Shown here: piece after piece, positions 1-9,113 of the stretch
Layout of the letters: each line of letters begins with the position of its first letter
Position numbering within the stretch: the first letter of the stretch is position 1
Assembly: GCA_963735025.1 (NCBI GenBank)
Contig: CAVTJG010000009.1
Location: 124,001-188,000 of the forward strand
Direction of reading: 5' to 3'
DNA: 64,000 nucleotides
Source of the DNA: JAABRB01 sp963735025
GTDB lineage: Bacteria > Pseudomonadota > Gammaproteobacteria > Burkholderiales > SG8-39
The notes under the pieces: generated by a model
Seen by the model: only the letters and a program-made list of their open reading frames with translations
Told to the model about the DNA's origin: nothing
Database searches by the model: none
Program-made: the position numbers and the translations under genes

Positions 1-215
1 GCGCGCTCGAACGTCAATGCACTCATGGCATCGAGATCAATTTTTTGCAGCGAGCGCAGCGCCTTGCGTACAATCCGGGGACGGCAATCGATTCGACGCA
101 ACTCTTGGCGCCGACCTACGGTCGAAAACAGTGACTGCCAGGGCGCGGCGCGACGGATTCCGGGGTGCGCGCTGCCGCTTAGCTTACCCAATTCTTTCCA
201 AGGAGATCAATCGAC

Positions 216-492
216 ATGGACGATACGACAAGCAAGCCAATCTCGCGTCGCGATCTGCTGAAGGGCGTTGCGCTGCTCGCCGGCACGGCTGTGCTGCGTC
301 CCGCGCAAGCCCAGGGGAAAGCCCCGCAATCCGCCATGCAATACCAGGACAAGCCGAAGGGCGACGCCGAATGCAGTAATTGCTTGCAGTTCATTCCCGG
401 TAGCGAGCCCCACGGCAATGGGCACTTGCAAGGTGGTCGACGGCGCGATCAGCCCCAAAGGCTGGTGCCTCGCATATGTGAAGAAGTCGTAA
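216..492 (+). pseudogene. High-potential iron-sulfur protein (HiPIP), frameshifted
   Basis: Small periplasmic 4Fe-4S electron carrier. The N-terminus has a twin-arginine export signal (SRRDLLKG, residues 10-17, then a hydrophobic stretch), as usual for HiPIPs, which are exported with their cluster in place. The first two cluster cysteines (CSNC) lie in the frame of the start codon. The third and fourth (TCKVV and GWCLAY) are read only after a one-base shift near base 425, and that frame closes at 490-492 after a family-typical lysine-rich end. Unshifted, the frame runs to 509 without the last two cysteines. A strong AAGGAG at 200-205 fixes the ATG. Bases 1-215 show no supported gene. The break is probably a one-base insertion error. 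Confidence 0.8.
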
Positions 493-598
493 TCGTGAAG
501 ACGTCGTAATCCGCCGCGACCGAGGATGAAACGCGCGCGAGCGGCACGACGCCGCTTGCGCCGGACAGCGTCATGGAGCGATGGCTACCGGTCCGGAG

Positions 599-2353
599 CT
601 ATTCCAGAACGTACGTTCCCGGCGCATCGGCAAGCCGCGCGTAACCCTTTTCTGGCGCACCAATCGCAGGCGGCGCGACCTGATCGCCCGTGCGCGCATT
701 CAGCCAGGCATCCCATTCCGGCCACCACGAACCATCCTTGCGTCTCGCCTCCGCGAGAAACGCATCGGGATCGGTGTACTTCCCATCGTACGGGCGAGTC
801 AGGACCCGGTAGCCACCATTGCGCCCGCCCGGCGCGGCCACCACCCCCGTGTTGTGCCCACCATCGGTGAGCACAAACGTGATCTCGCTGTCGGTGAGAA
901 GGTGCAGCTTGTAGACCGAGCGCCAGGGCGCCACGTGATCCCTGACGGTGCCGAGACAGAACATCGGCACGCGGATGTCATTGAGCGCGACCGGCTTCCC
1001 ACCAACGCGGTAGCGCCCCTCCGCGAGATCGTTGTGCAGGTACAGCCTGCGCAGGTATTCCGAGTGCATCCGGTAGGGCAGGCGGGTCGCGTCGGCGTTC
1101 CACGCCATGAGGTCGGACATCGGTCGGCGCTCGCCCAGCAGATACTCGCGCACCATCCGTGACCAGACGAGGTCGTTCGAGCGCAGCAGCTGAAACGCGC
1201 CCGCCATCTGGCCCGCGCTGAGAAAGCCGCGATCGAACATGATGTCCTCGAGAAAGGTCACCTCCGACTCGTCGATGAAGAGGGCCAGCTCTCCGGGCTC
1301 CGAGAAATCGGTCTGCGCGGCGAGCAGACTGAGCGAAGCGAGCCGGTCGTCGTTGTCGCGCGCCATCGCTGCGGCGCCGACTGTTGCAAGCGTCCCGCCC
1401 AGACAGTAACCGACGCAGTGCACCTTGTGTCCGGGAACGATCGCAGTGACGGCGTCCAGCGCGTCCATCATGCCCATGCGTAGGTAGTCCTCCATCCCGC
1501 GGTCCCGGTCCGCGGGACCCGGATTCTTCCAAGAGATGCAGAAGACGGTATGTCCGTTCTTCACCAAATGCCCGATGAGCGAGTTTGCGGGGCTAAGATC
1601 GAGCACGTAGTACTTCATGATCCAGGCTGGCACGATCAGGATCGGCTCGGCGCGGACCCGCTCGGTGGCCGGCGCGTACTGGATGAGCTCGATCAGCCGG
1701 TTCCGGAACACGACGCTGCCGGGCGTCGCCGCGATCGCGTTCCCCACTGGATACGCCTCCGACCCCGCGGGCGGCCTGCCCGCCTTGAGGCGCTCGAAGT
1801 CGTCGAGCCAGTGCTGCCCGCCTTCGAAGAGGTTGCGGCCGCCGGTCTCCGCGGTCCGTCGCAGCACCTCGGGGTTGGTCAGCACGAAATTGCTCGGTGA
1901 GAAGATGTCGAGCAGCTGCCGCGCCACGAAGGTGACGACATCCTCATGGTGGCGCGAGACACCGCGCACCTCGGTCGTGGCGTTGTGCCACCACTGCTGA
2001 ACCAGCAGGAAGGACTGCTGGTAGAGGTTGAACGGCCATCGCTGCCAATCGGGATGGCTGAAGCGCCGGTCCTGCTCGAGCGGCTCGATGCACCGCGCGG
2101 CGTCGCTCGACAACGACTGCGGGGCATACAGCGCGAGCCGGTGCGCCTTGCGGAGCGCTTTCTGGGCCAGCAGCGCCTGCTTCGCCGGGGACAGTGCGAG
2201 GTGGGACCACCAATCGACGTAGGCGAGGAGCAGCGAAGTCGGCGAGATTGCCCGCGTCGCGCGGCCGAGGACCGCATGCAAGGTTCGATCCAGACCTTCG
2301 ACCGGAATCGAGGTGGTCTCGAAATCAGTTGGCTTGAGATCTCCTGGGAGCAT
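599..2353 (-). CDS. phaC: Class I poly(3-hydroxyalkanoate) synthase
   Basis: Polymerises (R)-3-hydroxyacyl-CoA into PHA at the granule surface. The 584-residue length fits class I synthases. After an N-terminal PhaC_N domain (WQRWPFNLYQQSFLLVQQWW region) comes the alpha/beta-hydrolase core with the lipase-like box GYCLGG near residue 315, whose Cys is the catalytic nucleophile. The Asp is probably in TVRDHVAPWRS and the His in GGHNTGVV, near the C-terminus. No phaA, phaB or phasin gene lies beside it. It diverges from the thiolase at 2606 across a 252-bp spacer. No clear Shine-Dalgarno precedes the ATG at 2353, so the start is less certain than the identity. Confidence 0.95.
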   Translation of the reverse strand: MLPGDLKPTDFETTSIPVEGLDRTLHAVLGRATRAISPTSLLLAYVDWWSHLALSPAKQALLAQKALRKAHRLALYAPQSLSSDAARCIEPLEQDRRFSHPDWQRWPFNLYQQSFLLVQQWWHNATTEVRGVSRHHEDVVTFVARQLLDIFSPSNFVLTNPEVLRRTAETGGRNLFEGGQHWLDDFERLKAGRPPAGSEAYPVGNAIAATPGSVVFRNRLIELIQYAPATERVRAEPILIVPAWIMKYYVLDLSPANSLIGHLVKNGHTVFCISWKNPGPADRDRGMEDYLRMGMMDALDAVTAIVPGHKVHCVGYCLGGTLATVGAAAMARDNDDRLASLSLLAAQTDFSEPGELALFIDESEVTFLEDIMFDRGFLSAGQMAGAFQLLRSNDLVWSRMVREYLLGERRPMSDLMAWNADATRLPYRMHSEYLRRLYLHNDLAEGRYRVGGKPVALNDIRVPMFCLGTVRDHVAPWRSVYKLHLLTDSEITFVLTDGGHNTGVVAAPGGRNGGYRVLTRPYDGKYTDPDAFLAEARRKDGSWWPEWDAWLNARTGDQVAPPAIGAPEKGYARLADAPGTYVLE

Positions 2354-2479
2354 ATTTCATTCGACCGCAAAGTCCACCTGAGGGATCTGATCCAGCGCAA
2401 ACAGCCGCGGGCGCGGAACACCCCCGGGACAAGATTGCGGCCGGCCGACCGGGAGGGCTACGGGGCCGGCCCTTCCTGA

Positions 2480-2493
2480 GCGGGAATTCCCGC
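2480..2493. repeat. Perfect 14-bp palindrome in phaC/thiolase spacer
   Basis: GCGGGAATTCCCGC is a perfect palindrome roughly midway between the divergent phaC and thiolase starts. It could be an operator, or a degenerate member of the GCGGGAAT-type dispersed palindromes found elsewhere in the window. Nothing distinguishes these options. Confidence 0.4.
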
Positions 2494-2605
2494 GGTTCAT
2501 TCCTCCGGAAGCCGCGGGGCCACCCGGGAGCGCCCCGAGCGGTAAGATTGACGCATAGAGGCCCAAGGCGCTTCGCGAGGCACGCAGTAAGCAGGAGACG
2601 ACACC

Positions 2606-3802
2606 ATGTCAGGCAAAGCGGCACGCAAGGTTTTCGTTGCAGGCGTCGGCATGATCCCCTTCTCCAAGCCGGGGGCGAGCGAGCCCTACGATGTGATGGG
2701 CGCGAAGGCAGCGCGTGCGGCGCTCGTCGACGCCGGGATCGACTATTCCGATATTCAGCAGGCCTACGCCGGGTATGTCTATGGCGATTCGACCAGCGGG
2801 CAGCGGGCGCTTTACGAAGTCGGCATGACCGGCATTCCGATCGTGAACGTGAACAACAACTGCTCGACCGGTTCAACGGCGCTCTATCTCGCGCGCCAGG
2901 CGGTCGAGAGCGGCGCGGTCGACTGCGCGCTTGCGGTGGGCTTCGAGCAGATGGCGCCGGGCGCGGTCGGCGTGCACTTCACGGATCGTCCGAGTCCCTT
3001 CGACGTCTTCGACCGGGAAACCGACGCGCTGGTCGGGCAGCCGGATGTACCGCTCGCGATTCGCTACTTCGGCGGCGCAGGGCTCGCGCACATGGAGAAG
3101 TACGGCACCGGGCTCGATACGTTCGCGAAGGTGCGCGCAAAGGCGAGCCGGCATGCGGTGAACAATCCGCTCGCTCTCTTCCGCCGCGAGGTGACCGAGG
3201 AGGAGGTTCTTGCCGCGCCGGTGATCATGCCGGGGGCGATGACGCGGCTCATGGCCTGCCCGCCAACCTGCGGCGGGGCGGCCGCAGTCCTGGTGTCCGA
3301 AGCGTTTGCCAGGCGCCGCGGCCTCCCGATGCGGGTGTGGATCGCCGGGCAAGCCATGACGACCGACGGGACAAGCACGTTCGCATCGCACGACATGATG
3401 CGGGTCGTCGGCTACGACATGGCCAAGGAAGCCGCGCGGCAGGTCTACGAGACGACCGGCGTCGGCCCGGAGGATCTCGACGTCGTCGAGCTCCACGACT
3501 GCTTCGCGCAGAACGAGCTGATCACCTATGAAGCGCTCGGGCTCTGCCCCGAGGGTGGTGGCGCCAAGTTCGTCGCGGATGGCGACAACAGCTACGGCGG
3601 CAAGTACGTGACGAACCCGTCGGGCGGATTGCTCTCGAAGGGCCATCCGCTCGGCGCGACCGGGCTCGCCCAGTGCTACGAGCTCGTCAATCAGTTGCGT
3701 GGCACCGCCGACAGACGCCAGGTCGAGGGCGCGCGCGTCGCGCTTCAGCACAACCTGGGATTGGGCGGGGCAGCCGTTGTCACGCTCTATCGCGCGGAAT
3801 AA
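2606..3802 (+). CDS. SCP2/SCPx-type thiolase (acetyl-CoA acetyltransferase family)
   Basis: Thiolase-fold protein of 398 residues in the lipid-transfer/SCPx-thiolase branch rather than the PhaA/FadA branch. The nucleophilic Cys is C86 in NNNCSTGS. The second-half motifs ELHDCFAQNE and GHPLGATG supply the active-site His residues. The C-terminus has the glycine-rich HNLGLGGAAVV typical of the branch. AGGAG about 10 bases upstream supports the ATG. It likely cleaves or condenses acyl-CoA, possibly branched or sterol side-chain substrates, but substrate cannot be read from sequence. It stands alone, divergent from phaC and convergent with the gene at 3853. Confidence 0.88.
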   Translation: MSGKAARKVFVAGVGMIPFSKPGASEPYDVMGAKAARAALVDAGIDYSDIQQAYAGYVYGDSTSGQRALYEVGMTGIPIVNVNNNCSTGSTALYLARQAVESGAVDCALAVGFEQMAPGAVGVHFTDRPSPFDVFDRETDALVGQPDVPLAIRYFGGAGLAHMEKYGTGLDTFAKVRAKASRHAVNNPLALFRREVTEEEVLAAPVIMPGAMTRLMACPPTCGGAAAVLVSEAFARRRGLPMRVWIAGQAMTTDGTSTFASHDMMRVVGYDMAKEAARQVYETTGVGPEDLDVVELHDCFAQNELITYEALGLCPEGGGAKFVADGDNSYGGKYVTNPSGGLLSKGHPLGATGLAQCYELVNQLRGTADRRQVEGARVALQHNLGLGGAAVVTLYRAE

Positions 3803-3852
3803 TGGGCTGAAGAGCAGCGGACTGGCGGATCGATTGCGCCGGTTCCGCGCAC

Positions 3853-4884
3853 TCATCCTCCGGCAATCGTCGCTTTCAGCACGCCGAGATTCGCCCGTCC
3901 GGGCTTGAGCTCGCGGCGTTTGATTCGCTCCGTCAATTCCAGGATCGCCGCGTTGACCGGCGCAGTCTTGCCGAGGCGCTCCTGTTGCGCGACCACCCAG
4001 CCGTTGACGTCGCCGACCTCGCTCTTGCGGTTCTTCATCATGTCCTGCAGGATGGTCGTGATCGTATCGGGCAGGATATAGGTGTCGGTCAGCTTGTCGA
4101 GCAGCACCTCGACGAGACGGTCAGCATCGCGCGTCTCGGCTTCGGTCAGCCCGAAGATCGGCTCGATCCGATAGCCCAGATTCTGCCCCGCCGCCAGCGC
4201 TTCCGAGCCCGCGCGGAGCATCATCTCGCGCATGTCCGGCGTATCGGCCGCAACCGCGATAGGCACTCCGAATATCGCCGTCGTTGCGAGCGTGGTGCAG
4301 TTGCTGACGAGCTTCATCCATTTGGCCGAGCGGATATCCGAGGAGATCACCGCGGTCCCCGAATGGGCCAGCAGTTCCTGGATCTCGGCCTCGCGCCCGG
4401 CGGTCGCCTGATCGATGCCGCCGACAGCAAACCACGACCGGTCATGCGGCGATTGCCGCTGGACGACGCCAGGCACGAACATCTGGGACGATATCTCGAT
4501 GACACAGCCTATCGTGCGCTCCGGCCCGACCACTTCGGCGATGGCATCGACGGTCATGCCGTTCTGGACGCCGGCGAGCAAGCCGTCGGGTTGCAGGTAG
4601 GGCTCGATGAGCTGGCACACCCAGGGCGTGTCGTAGGCTTTCATCAGCAGGAGCACGACGTCAAACGCCTCGTCGAAGGTACAGACGTCGCACAGGTTGT
4701 AAGCACGGACCGGGGTACGCACCGTCTCCTTGGGCATTTCGATGCGCACCCCGTTCTTGCGCATCGCCGCGACATGTTCGGGCCACTGATCGACGAGCAC
4801 GACATCGTGGCCGGCGATGGTCAGATCGGCAGCGATGGACGCGCCGTTAGCGCCGGTCCCGAGGACGGCAATCTTCTTGCTCAT
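3853..4884 (-). CDS. Ketopantoate reductase family (ApbA/PanE-like) oxidoreductase
   Basis: NAD(P)H-dependent 2-dehydropantoate 2-reductase family enzyme of 343 residues. It begins with a Rossmann nucleotide-binding motif (AVLGTGANG, residues 6-14). The family C-terminal helical domain contains KWMKLVSN, whose Lys is the catalytic residue in PanE. At 343 residues it is longer than classical PanE (about 300), so it may act on another 2-oxoacid, and the symbol panE is withheld. GAGGAAG just before the ATG supports the start. Convergent with the thiolase, 50-bp gap. Confidence 0.85.
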   Translation of the reverse strand: MSKKIAVLGTGANGASIAADLTIAGHDVVLVDQWPEHVAAMRKNGVRIEMPKETVRTPVRAYNLCDVCTFDEAFDVVLLLMKAYDTPWVCQLIEPYLQPDGLLAGVQNGMTVDAIAEVVGPERTIGCVIEISSQMFVPGVVQRQSPHDRSWFAVGGIDQATAGREAEIQELLAHSGTAVISSDIRSAKWMKLVSNCTTLATTAIFGVPIAVAADTPDMREMMLRAGSEALAAGQNLGYRIEPIFGLTEAETRDADRLVEVLLDKLTDTYILPDTITTILQDMMKNRKSEVGDVNGWVVAQQERLGKTAPVNAAILELTERIKRRELKPGRANLGVLKATIAGG

Positions 4885-5282
4885 TCTTCCTCTCTCTCGG
4901 CCGAGTGGAACCAGCCACGATCAAGACCCACGCGCGAGGCGGATTCAAGCCCGTGATTACCCGTGCGAATGTTCGCTCCGGGATTCATGTTAGCTGAACC
5001 CACCCGCTCCCGAAACCGAGCGCCGCGGAGCGGGGTGAACGCAGCGGGATATATGGACCGGGTTCACCGATGGGGCTACGCTATTGGCGCGGCGGCTTGG
5101 GAACGGTCTGCAAAAGTCCGTCGTTCCTGCGCGTGCGGGAATCTCGTGAATCGAATGCATCGAGTGCGGCCGGTGGCCGGCCTTGATTCGCCGGCGGACA
5201 CGGACGGGGTCTCGAACGAGTGGAGTCATGCAGATCTGAAGCGGCACCCGGCAACCATCAATAACCACATATGGGGTGCGGA
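4885..5282. other. 398-bp divergent intergenic region
   Basis: Spacer between the reductase (minus) and the radical SAM gene (plus), so it must hold both promoters. No convincing -35/-10 pair or gene was found. At 5124-5141 there is a degenerate REP-like palindrome (TTCCTGC, 4-bp loop, GCGGGAA), related to better copies near 24.4 and 25.5 kb. Confidence 0.5.
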
Positions 5283-6608
5283 ATGAGGGTAGGGATCATT
5301 TCGGTATACGTCGACTATCACCGGCGGGGACGGAAGAACGCTTATTCGCTTCAGCCCCAGATCGGGCCTTTGCTTGCGGCGCTCCTGCCACGAAACATCG
5401 AGATCGAGATCATCAACGAGACCTCGCAGGACATCGATTGGGAGCGCGACTACGACCTGATCTTCATTTCGTCGATGCACTCCGACATGGATCGGGCGCG
5501 CCAGATCTCCCACTACTGGCGCTGTCGCGGAGCGAAGACGGTCATCGGAGGCTCATTTGCGAGCAGCTTCCCGGAACTCTGTGAGCCTTGGTTCGACGCG
5601 GTAGTGATCGGCGATCCGGAAGGCTCGGTCCCGCAAGTCTATGCGGACTTCTGCGCCGGTTCGCTCGGAAAGCGATATGAATCCGCCCCCTACACTCCCG
5701 CATCCGCAACGACGCCGCGCTTCGATCTTTTTCCGGGCAGAAGGCATCATGCCCTGTGCTTCGAGGTGACACGGGGTTGCCCCTTCTCTTGCGAGTTCTG
5801 CGTGCTGACCGGACTAGGCACTCGCCACCTGACTCGCCCGATCCCGACCGTGATTCGCGACATAGTCGCCGGACAGCAGATGCTCGCGGAGACAATGCCG
5901 ATGCCCATGCGCCGCCTAGTCGGGTTCTGCGACAACAACATCGGCGGCAATCTGCCCTACCTTCGCGAGCTGTGCGAGGCGCTCACGCCTCTGAAGGTTC
6001 AATGGTATGGCGCGGCGACGTTCAACGTGATCGCAAACGAGGAACTCGTCCGGACCATGGCAAAGTCCGGATGCCGCGGGCTGTTCGTGGGGCTGGAAAG
6101 CTTCAATCCCGCGACGATCGCGGACATGGGAAAGTACCAGAACGTGATTCACAAGATGCGCACCGCGCTCCATAACTGCCGGAAGCACGGCATCCTGATC
6201 GTGTCCGGGCTCATGGTCAGTCCGGTGTCCGACTCGCCGGAGGACATACGAAACATTCCGAAAGATCTGGCGCTTTGTGGCCTTCACGTTCCGACATTTG
6301 TTTCTTTCGAGTCGCCAATCCCCGGAACGCCCCATTTCCACAGGCTCGGTCGCCAGACCCATCCGCCCGCGTTCCTGCCCAACGTGCTGTTGCGGGACCT
6401 GGCAGGATATACACTCGCTGTGAGGCCCAGGAAATGCCCGGTGGACGAATTCATTGCCGCCTACCGCGAAGTGACTCGCGAGGTGTTCTCCACGCGGCGA
6501 AGGCTGGCCAAGATTGCCCGCGACGTGCCGACATACCTGGCGGGCGGCCATTGGTTCCCGGCTCTCATCGGCGCGTTGGACATGATCACGACGCAGGCAA
6601 GCGCATAG
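5283..6608 (+). CDS. B12-binding-domain radical SAM protein
   Basis: A 441-residue protein with an N-terminal cobalamin-binding-like Rossmann domain (residues about 1-130, with IGGSFASSFPE) followed by a radical SAM domain. The 4Fe-4S/SAM motif is CPFSCEFC with Cys at about 166, 170 and 173. Later family motifs include GFCDNNIGGN and FVGLESFNP. ATG at 5283 is preferred over an upstream in-frame ATG because the conserved N-terminal strand MRVGIISVY begins there. Relatives include methyltransferases, cyclases and hopanoid or bacteriochlorophyll enzymes, but no neighbour suggests a pathway. The reaction is unknown. Confidence 0.85.
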   Translation: MRVGIISVYVDYHRRGRKNAYSLQPQIGPLLAALLPRNIEIEIINETSQDIDWERDYDLIFISSMHSDMDRARQISHYWRCRGAKTVIGGSFASSFPELCEPWFDAVVIGDPEGSVPQVYADFCAGSLGKRYESAPYTPASATTPRFDLFPGRRHHALCFEVTRGCPFSCEFCVLTGLGTRHLTRPIPTVIRDIVAGQQMLAETMPMPMRRLVGFCDNNIGGNLPYLRELCEALTPLKVQWYGAATFNVIANEELVRTMAKSGCRGLFVGLESFNPATIADMGKYQNVIHKMRTALHNCRKHGILIVSGLMVSPVSDSPEDIRNIPKDLALCGLHVPTFVSFESPIPGTPHFHRLGRQTHPPAFLPNVLLRDLAGYTLAVRPRKCPVDEFIAAYREVTREVFSTRRRLAKIARDVPTYLAGGHWFPALIGALDMITTQASA

Positions 6609-6847
6609 GACTCGCCCGGGAAAACGTTACCTGCGGGAACCGATACGCCGCCCCGGAGTCCGTGCCGCTGACCGATGCCGACTTTCAGTGGAAGACGCAG
6701 CGATCGGCGCTCCTCGAACCTTGGCAAGTGACAAATGGCGCAGGCGCGTTGCTGCCCCATTGGCGAGCGTCCCGCATGGTATTCGAGTCACGCCAACCCG
6801 CGATGCACCGGGAAGGCAGCGCAGTCGCATCGATCTTCAGCTGAGGC

Positions 6848-8279
6848 TTGCAGGCCACCATGGAAAGATCGAAACGAGATCCGGTACGACATAGTTCGAT
6901 TCGCGGACGCGGACCTCGGCGAACGTGTTCGCGCAGAGCAGATACGCATGGTCTATCTGCACTCACCGGCCACGTCAGGCAGCTCCATCGTTGCAGGCGA
7001 TTTATTGATCGCAGCGTTGTGGAATACCGTCTCCCACACCTCCTTGCTGATATGGGGCGCTGCGCTGACGATTCACCAGGTATTCCGCATCTACAGCTAT
7101 CGAAGGTACCTGGCCACCAATCCGGATGCGTCGCAATCGCGGCCGTGGGGACGTCTCTATATTCTGGCCACGACGATCGCGGGCCTGATTTGGGGAAGCG
7201 CCGGCATTCTGTTCTACGTGCCGGAGTCCACGCTGTCCCAGCTCCACCTTTTCGTCGTCCGTTATCGTCGCTGACCATTCCGACAATTTCCGTGTTCTCG
7301 GCGGCGTTTTACCCGCTGGTGGTGCTGGTGCTCGTGCCTTTCATCGTGCGATCCATCGCAAGCGGCGCATGGGAGCGGATGCGCTGGCGGTCCCGCTGGC
7401 CATCGCCCTGGGAGTGGCCGTGAGTTCGGACGCAAGATCAATGAATTGATCGACGAGTCGATTCGTCGCCGCTTGGAGAACCAGACGCTGATCGAGATTG
7501 CCGAGCGGGCGCGCCTCGAGGCCGAGCGCAGCAGCCGGGCGAGATCCCACTCCCTCGCCACGATGAGTCACGAACTGCGCACCCCGCTCAACGCGATCAT
7601 CGGCTACTCCGAACTCATGACCCAGCACCCCGCGCGATTTTCCACGGCATCCGCAAAGGAGCCGCTCGAGCGTATCCTGCGCGCAGGGCGCCATCTGCTC
7701 AATCTCATCAACGAGCTTCTGGATCTGGCCAAAATCGAGGCGGAGAAGAAGAGCTTCCAGTACGAGCACGTGGATGTCGCGGCATTGGTGCGCGACGTCG
7801 TGGAAACCACGCGGTCGATCGCCGAGCAGAACGGGAACACCGTAAGCGTCGACTGTCCCGTCGCACTTGCGCCGCTACGCACCGATCCCAAGCGCCTGAC
7901 GCAGGTCGTCCTGAACCTGCTTTCCAATGCATGCAAGTTCACCGAGCGCGGCAAGATCGGGGTGTCCATCGTGACCGTACAGGAAGAGGGGCGGAAGTGG
8001 GAGGACCTGTCGGTGACCGACACGGGTATCGGTATTGCCCCGAGCAACTGGAAAAGCTCTTCGAGGACTTTTCCAGGCAGACGCGGCTACCCAGCGAAAG
8101 TTCGGCGGGACCGGTCTGGCCTGGCCATCAGCCGCCGGATCTGCCAGGCCATGGGGGGCGACTTGAATGTCGTCAGCGGATTGGGAAAGGGATCCACGTT
8201 CACGCGCGGCTTCCCGAGCATCCATCACCAAGCGACGCCGCGCCCGAGCAGCAACCCGAGTCGCGCGGCGCCGAGATGA
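6848..8279 (+). pseudogene. Membrane sensor histidine kinase, multiply frameshifted
   Basis: Inner-membrane histidine kinase. Several hydrophobic segments lie between about 6960 and 7420, spread over three frames. They are followed by a coiled linker and HisKA (MSHELRTPLNAIIGYSELM, phospho-acceptor His near 7570), then HATPase_c with N-box NLLSNACKF, G1 DTGIGIAP and G2 GLAISRRICQAMGG. Frame changes are needed near 7260, 7365, 7420, 8045-8110 and perhaps 8205, and the true start is uncertain. In one frame the kinase ends with a TGA overlapping the next ATG (ATGA at 8276-8279). In another it runs straight into the receiver domain as a hybrid kinase. Motif preservation suggests sequence errors. 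Confidence 0.75.
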
Positions 8280-8677
8280 AGCTGCCCGCGCCCAGGCCGG
8301 GGGTCGTGCTCATCGTTGACGACAATCGGGAATCGCGCGAGCTCCTCGTCGATCTTCTCGCGCGTCTCGGGTTCGCGACGGCCACCGCCAGCGACGGCAT
8401 AGAAGGCCTGCGCCGCGCGCGCGAACTGCACCCTACGGCGATGACACTGGACATTGCAATGCCCGGGTTGAACGGATGGTCGGTGCTCGCGGCGATGAAG
8501 GAGGATCCGGAATTGTGCGTCGTTCCCGTGATCATCATTGCCGCGCTGGGCAGCGAGGTGAAGAAGGGCTACTCGCTCGGGGCGGCGGCCTGCTTGACCA
8601 AGCCCGTGGACCACAAGCTGCTTGCGGAAGCGTTGAATCACCTGACGGGGCGCGACGGAGCGCGCCCCGCCGCTTGA
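8276..8677 (+). CDS. Response regulator receiver protein (or receiver of hybrid kinase)
   Basis: CheY-like receiver domain, 133 residues, no output domain. The acidic pocket is VDD (residues 14-16), the phospho-acceptor Asp is D59 in MTLDIAMPG, and the conserved Lys is in LTKPVD. The frame stays open upstream through a kinase-like end (ARLPEHPSPS), so it may be the C-terminal receiver of a hybrid kinase. If separate, its ATG overlaps the kinase stop. The usual Thr/Ser position reads A (IIIAALG), a mild departure from consensus. Confidence 0.8.
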   Translation: MKLPAPRPGVVLIVDDNRESRELLVDLLARLGFATATASDGIEGLRRARELHPTAMTLDIAMPGLNGWSVLAAMKEDPELCVVPVIIIAALGSEVKKGYSLGAAACLTKPVDHKLLAEALNHLTGRDGARPAA

Positions 8678-8722
8678 CGCCCTGCTGGCGCGATCAGTCG
8701 CGCGAGGCGGGCGAGAGCCGCG

Positions 8723-9091
8723 ATGTTCAAGATTCTTTGCGTCGAGGACAACGAAGACAACGTCGACTTGCTCAAGACGTGGCTGGAGCTCGAAGGCGAC
8801 CTCGAACTAATCGTGGCCACCGACGGTGCGCGGGGCGTGGAGATTGCGAAGCGGAATGCGCCCGATCTGGTGCTGATGGACCTGTTCCTGCCCATCGTCG
8901 ACGGCTACGAGGCCATCCGACTCATCAAGGCGAATGTCGGCACTCGCCGGATTCCGATCATCGCACTGTCCGCACACACGATGGCCGAGGACCGCGCCAA
9001 GGCGTTCTCCGCGGGCTGCGACGACTTCGAGACGAAGCCGATCGTTTTCACGCGATTGCTCGCCAAGATTCGTCGGCTTCTGACGGCGTGA
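8723..9091 (+). CDS. Single-domain response regulator (CheY/DivK-like)
   Basis: A 122-residue stand-alone receiver. It shows VEDNEDN at residues 7-13, phospho-acceptor D53 in LMDLFLPIVDG, a switch Ser in IALSAHT and the Lys in ETKPI. The DLFLPIVDGYEAIRLIK pattern is like DivK/Spo0F-type receivers that pass phosphate to a partner. It is 45 bp after the preceding receiver on the same strand, so a kinase-receiver-receiver operon is likely. It converges on the cyclase at 9114. Confidence 0.9.
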   Translation: MFKILCVEDNEDNVDLLKTWLELEGDLELIVATDGARGVEIAKRNAPDLVLMDLFLPIVDGYEAIRLIKANVGTRRIPIIALSAHTMAEDRAKAFSAGCDDFETKPIVFTRLLAKIRRLLTA

Positions 9092-9113
9092 GTAGTAGAG
9101 ATTGAATGGGGCG

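Noticed and set aside
17..379. Short plus-strand frame at the window start
   Set aside because: No motif, and it overlaps the HiPIP, which has an SD, a Tat signal and cluster cysteines.
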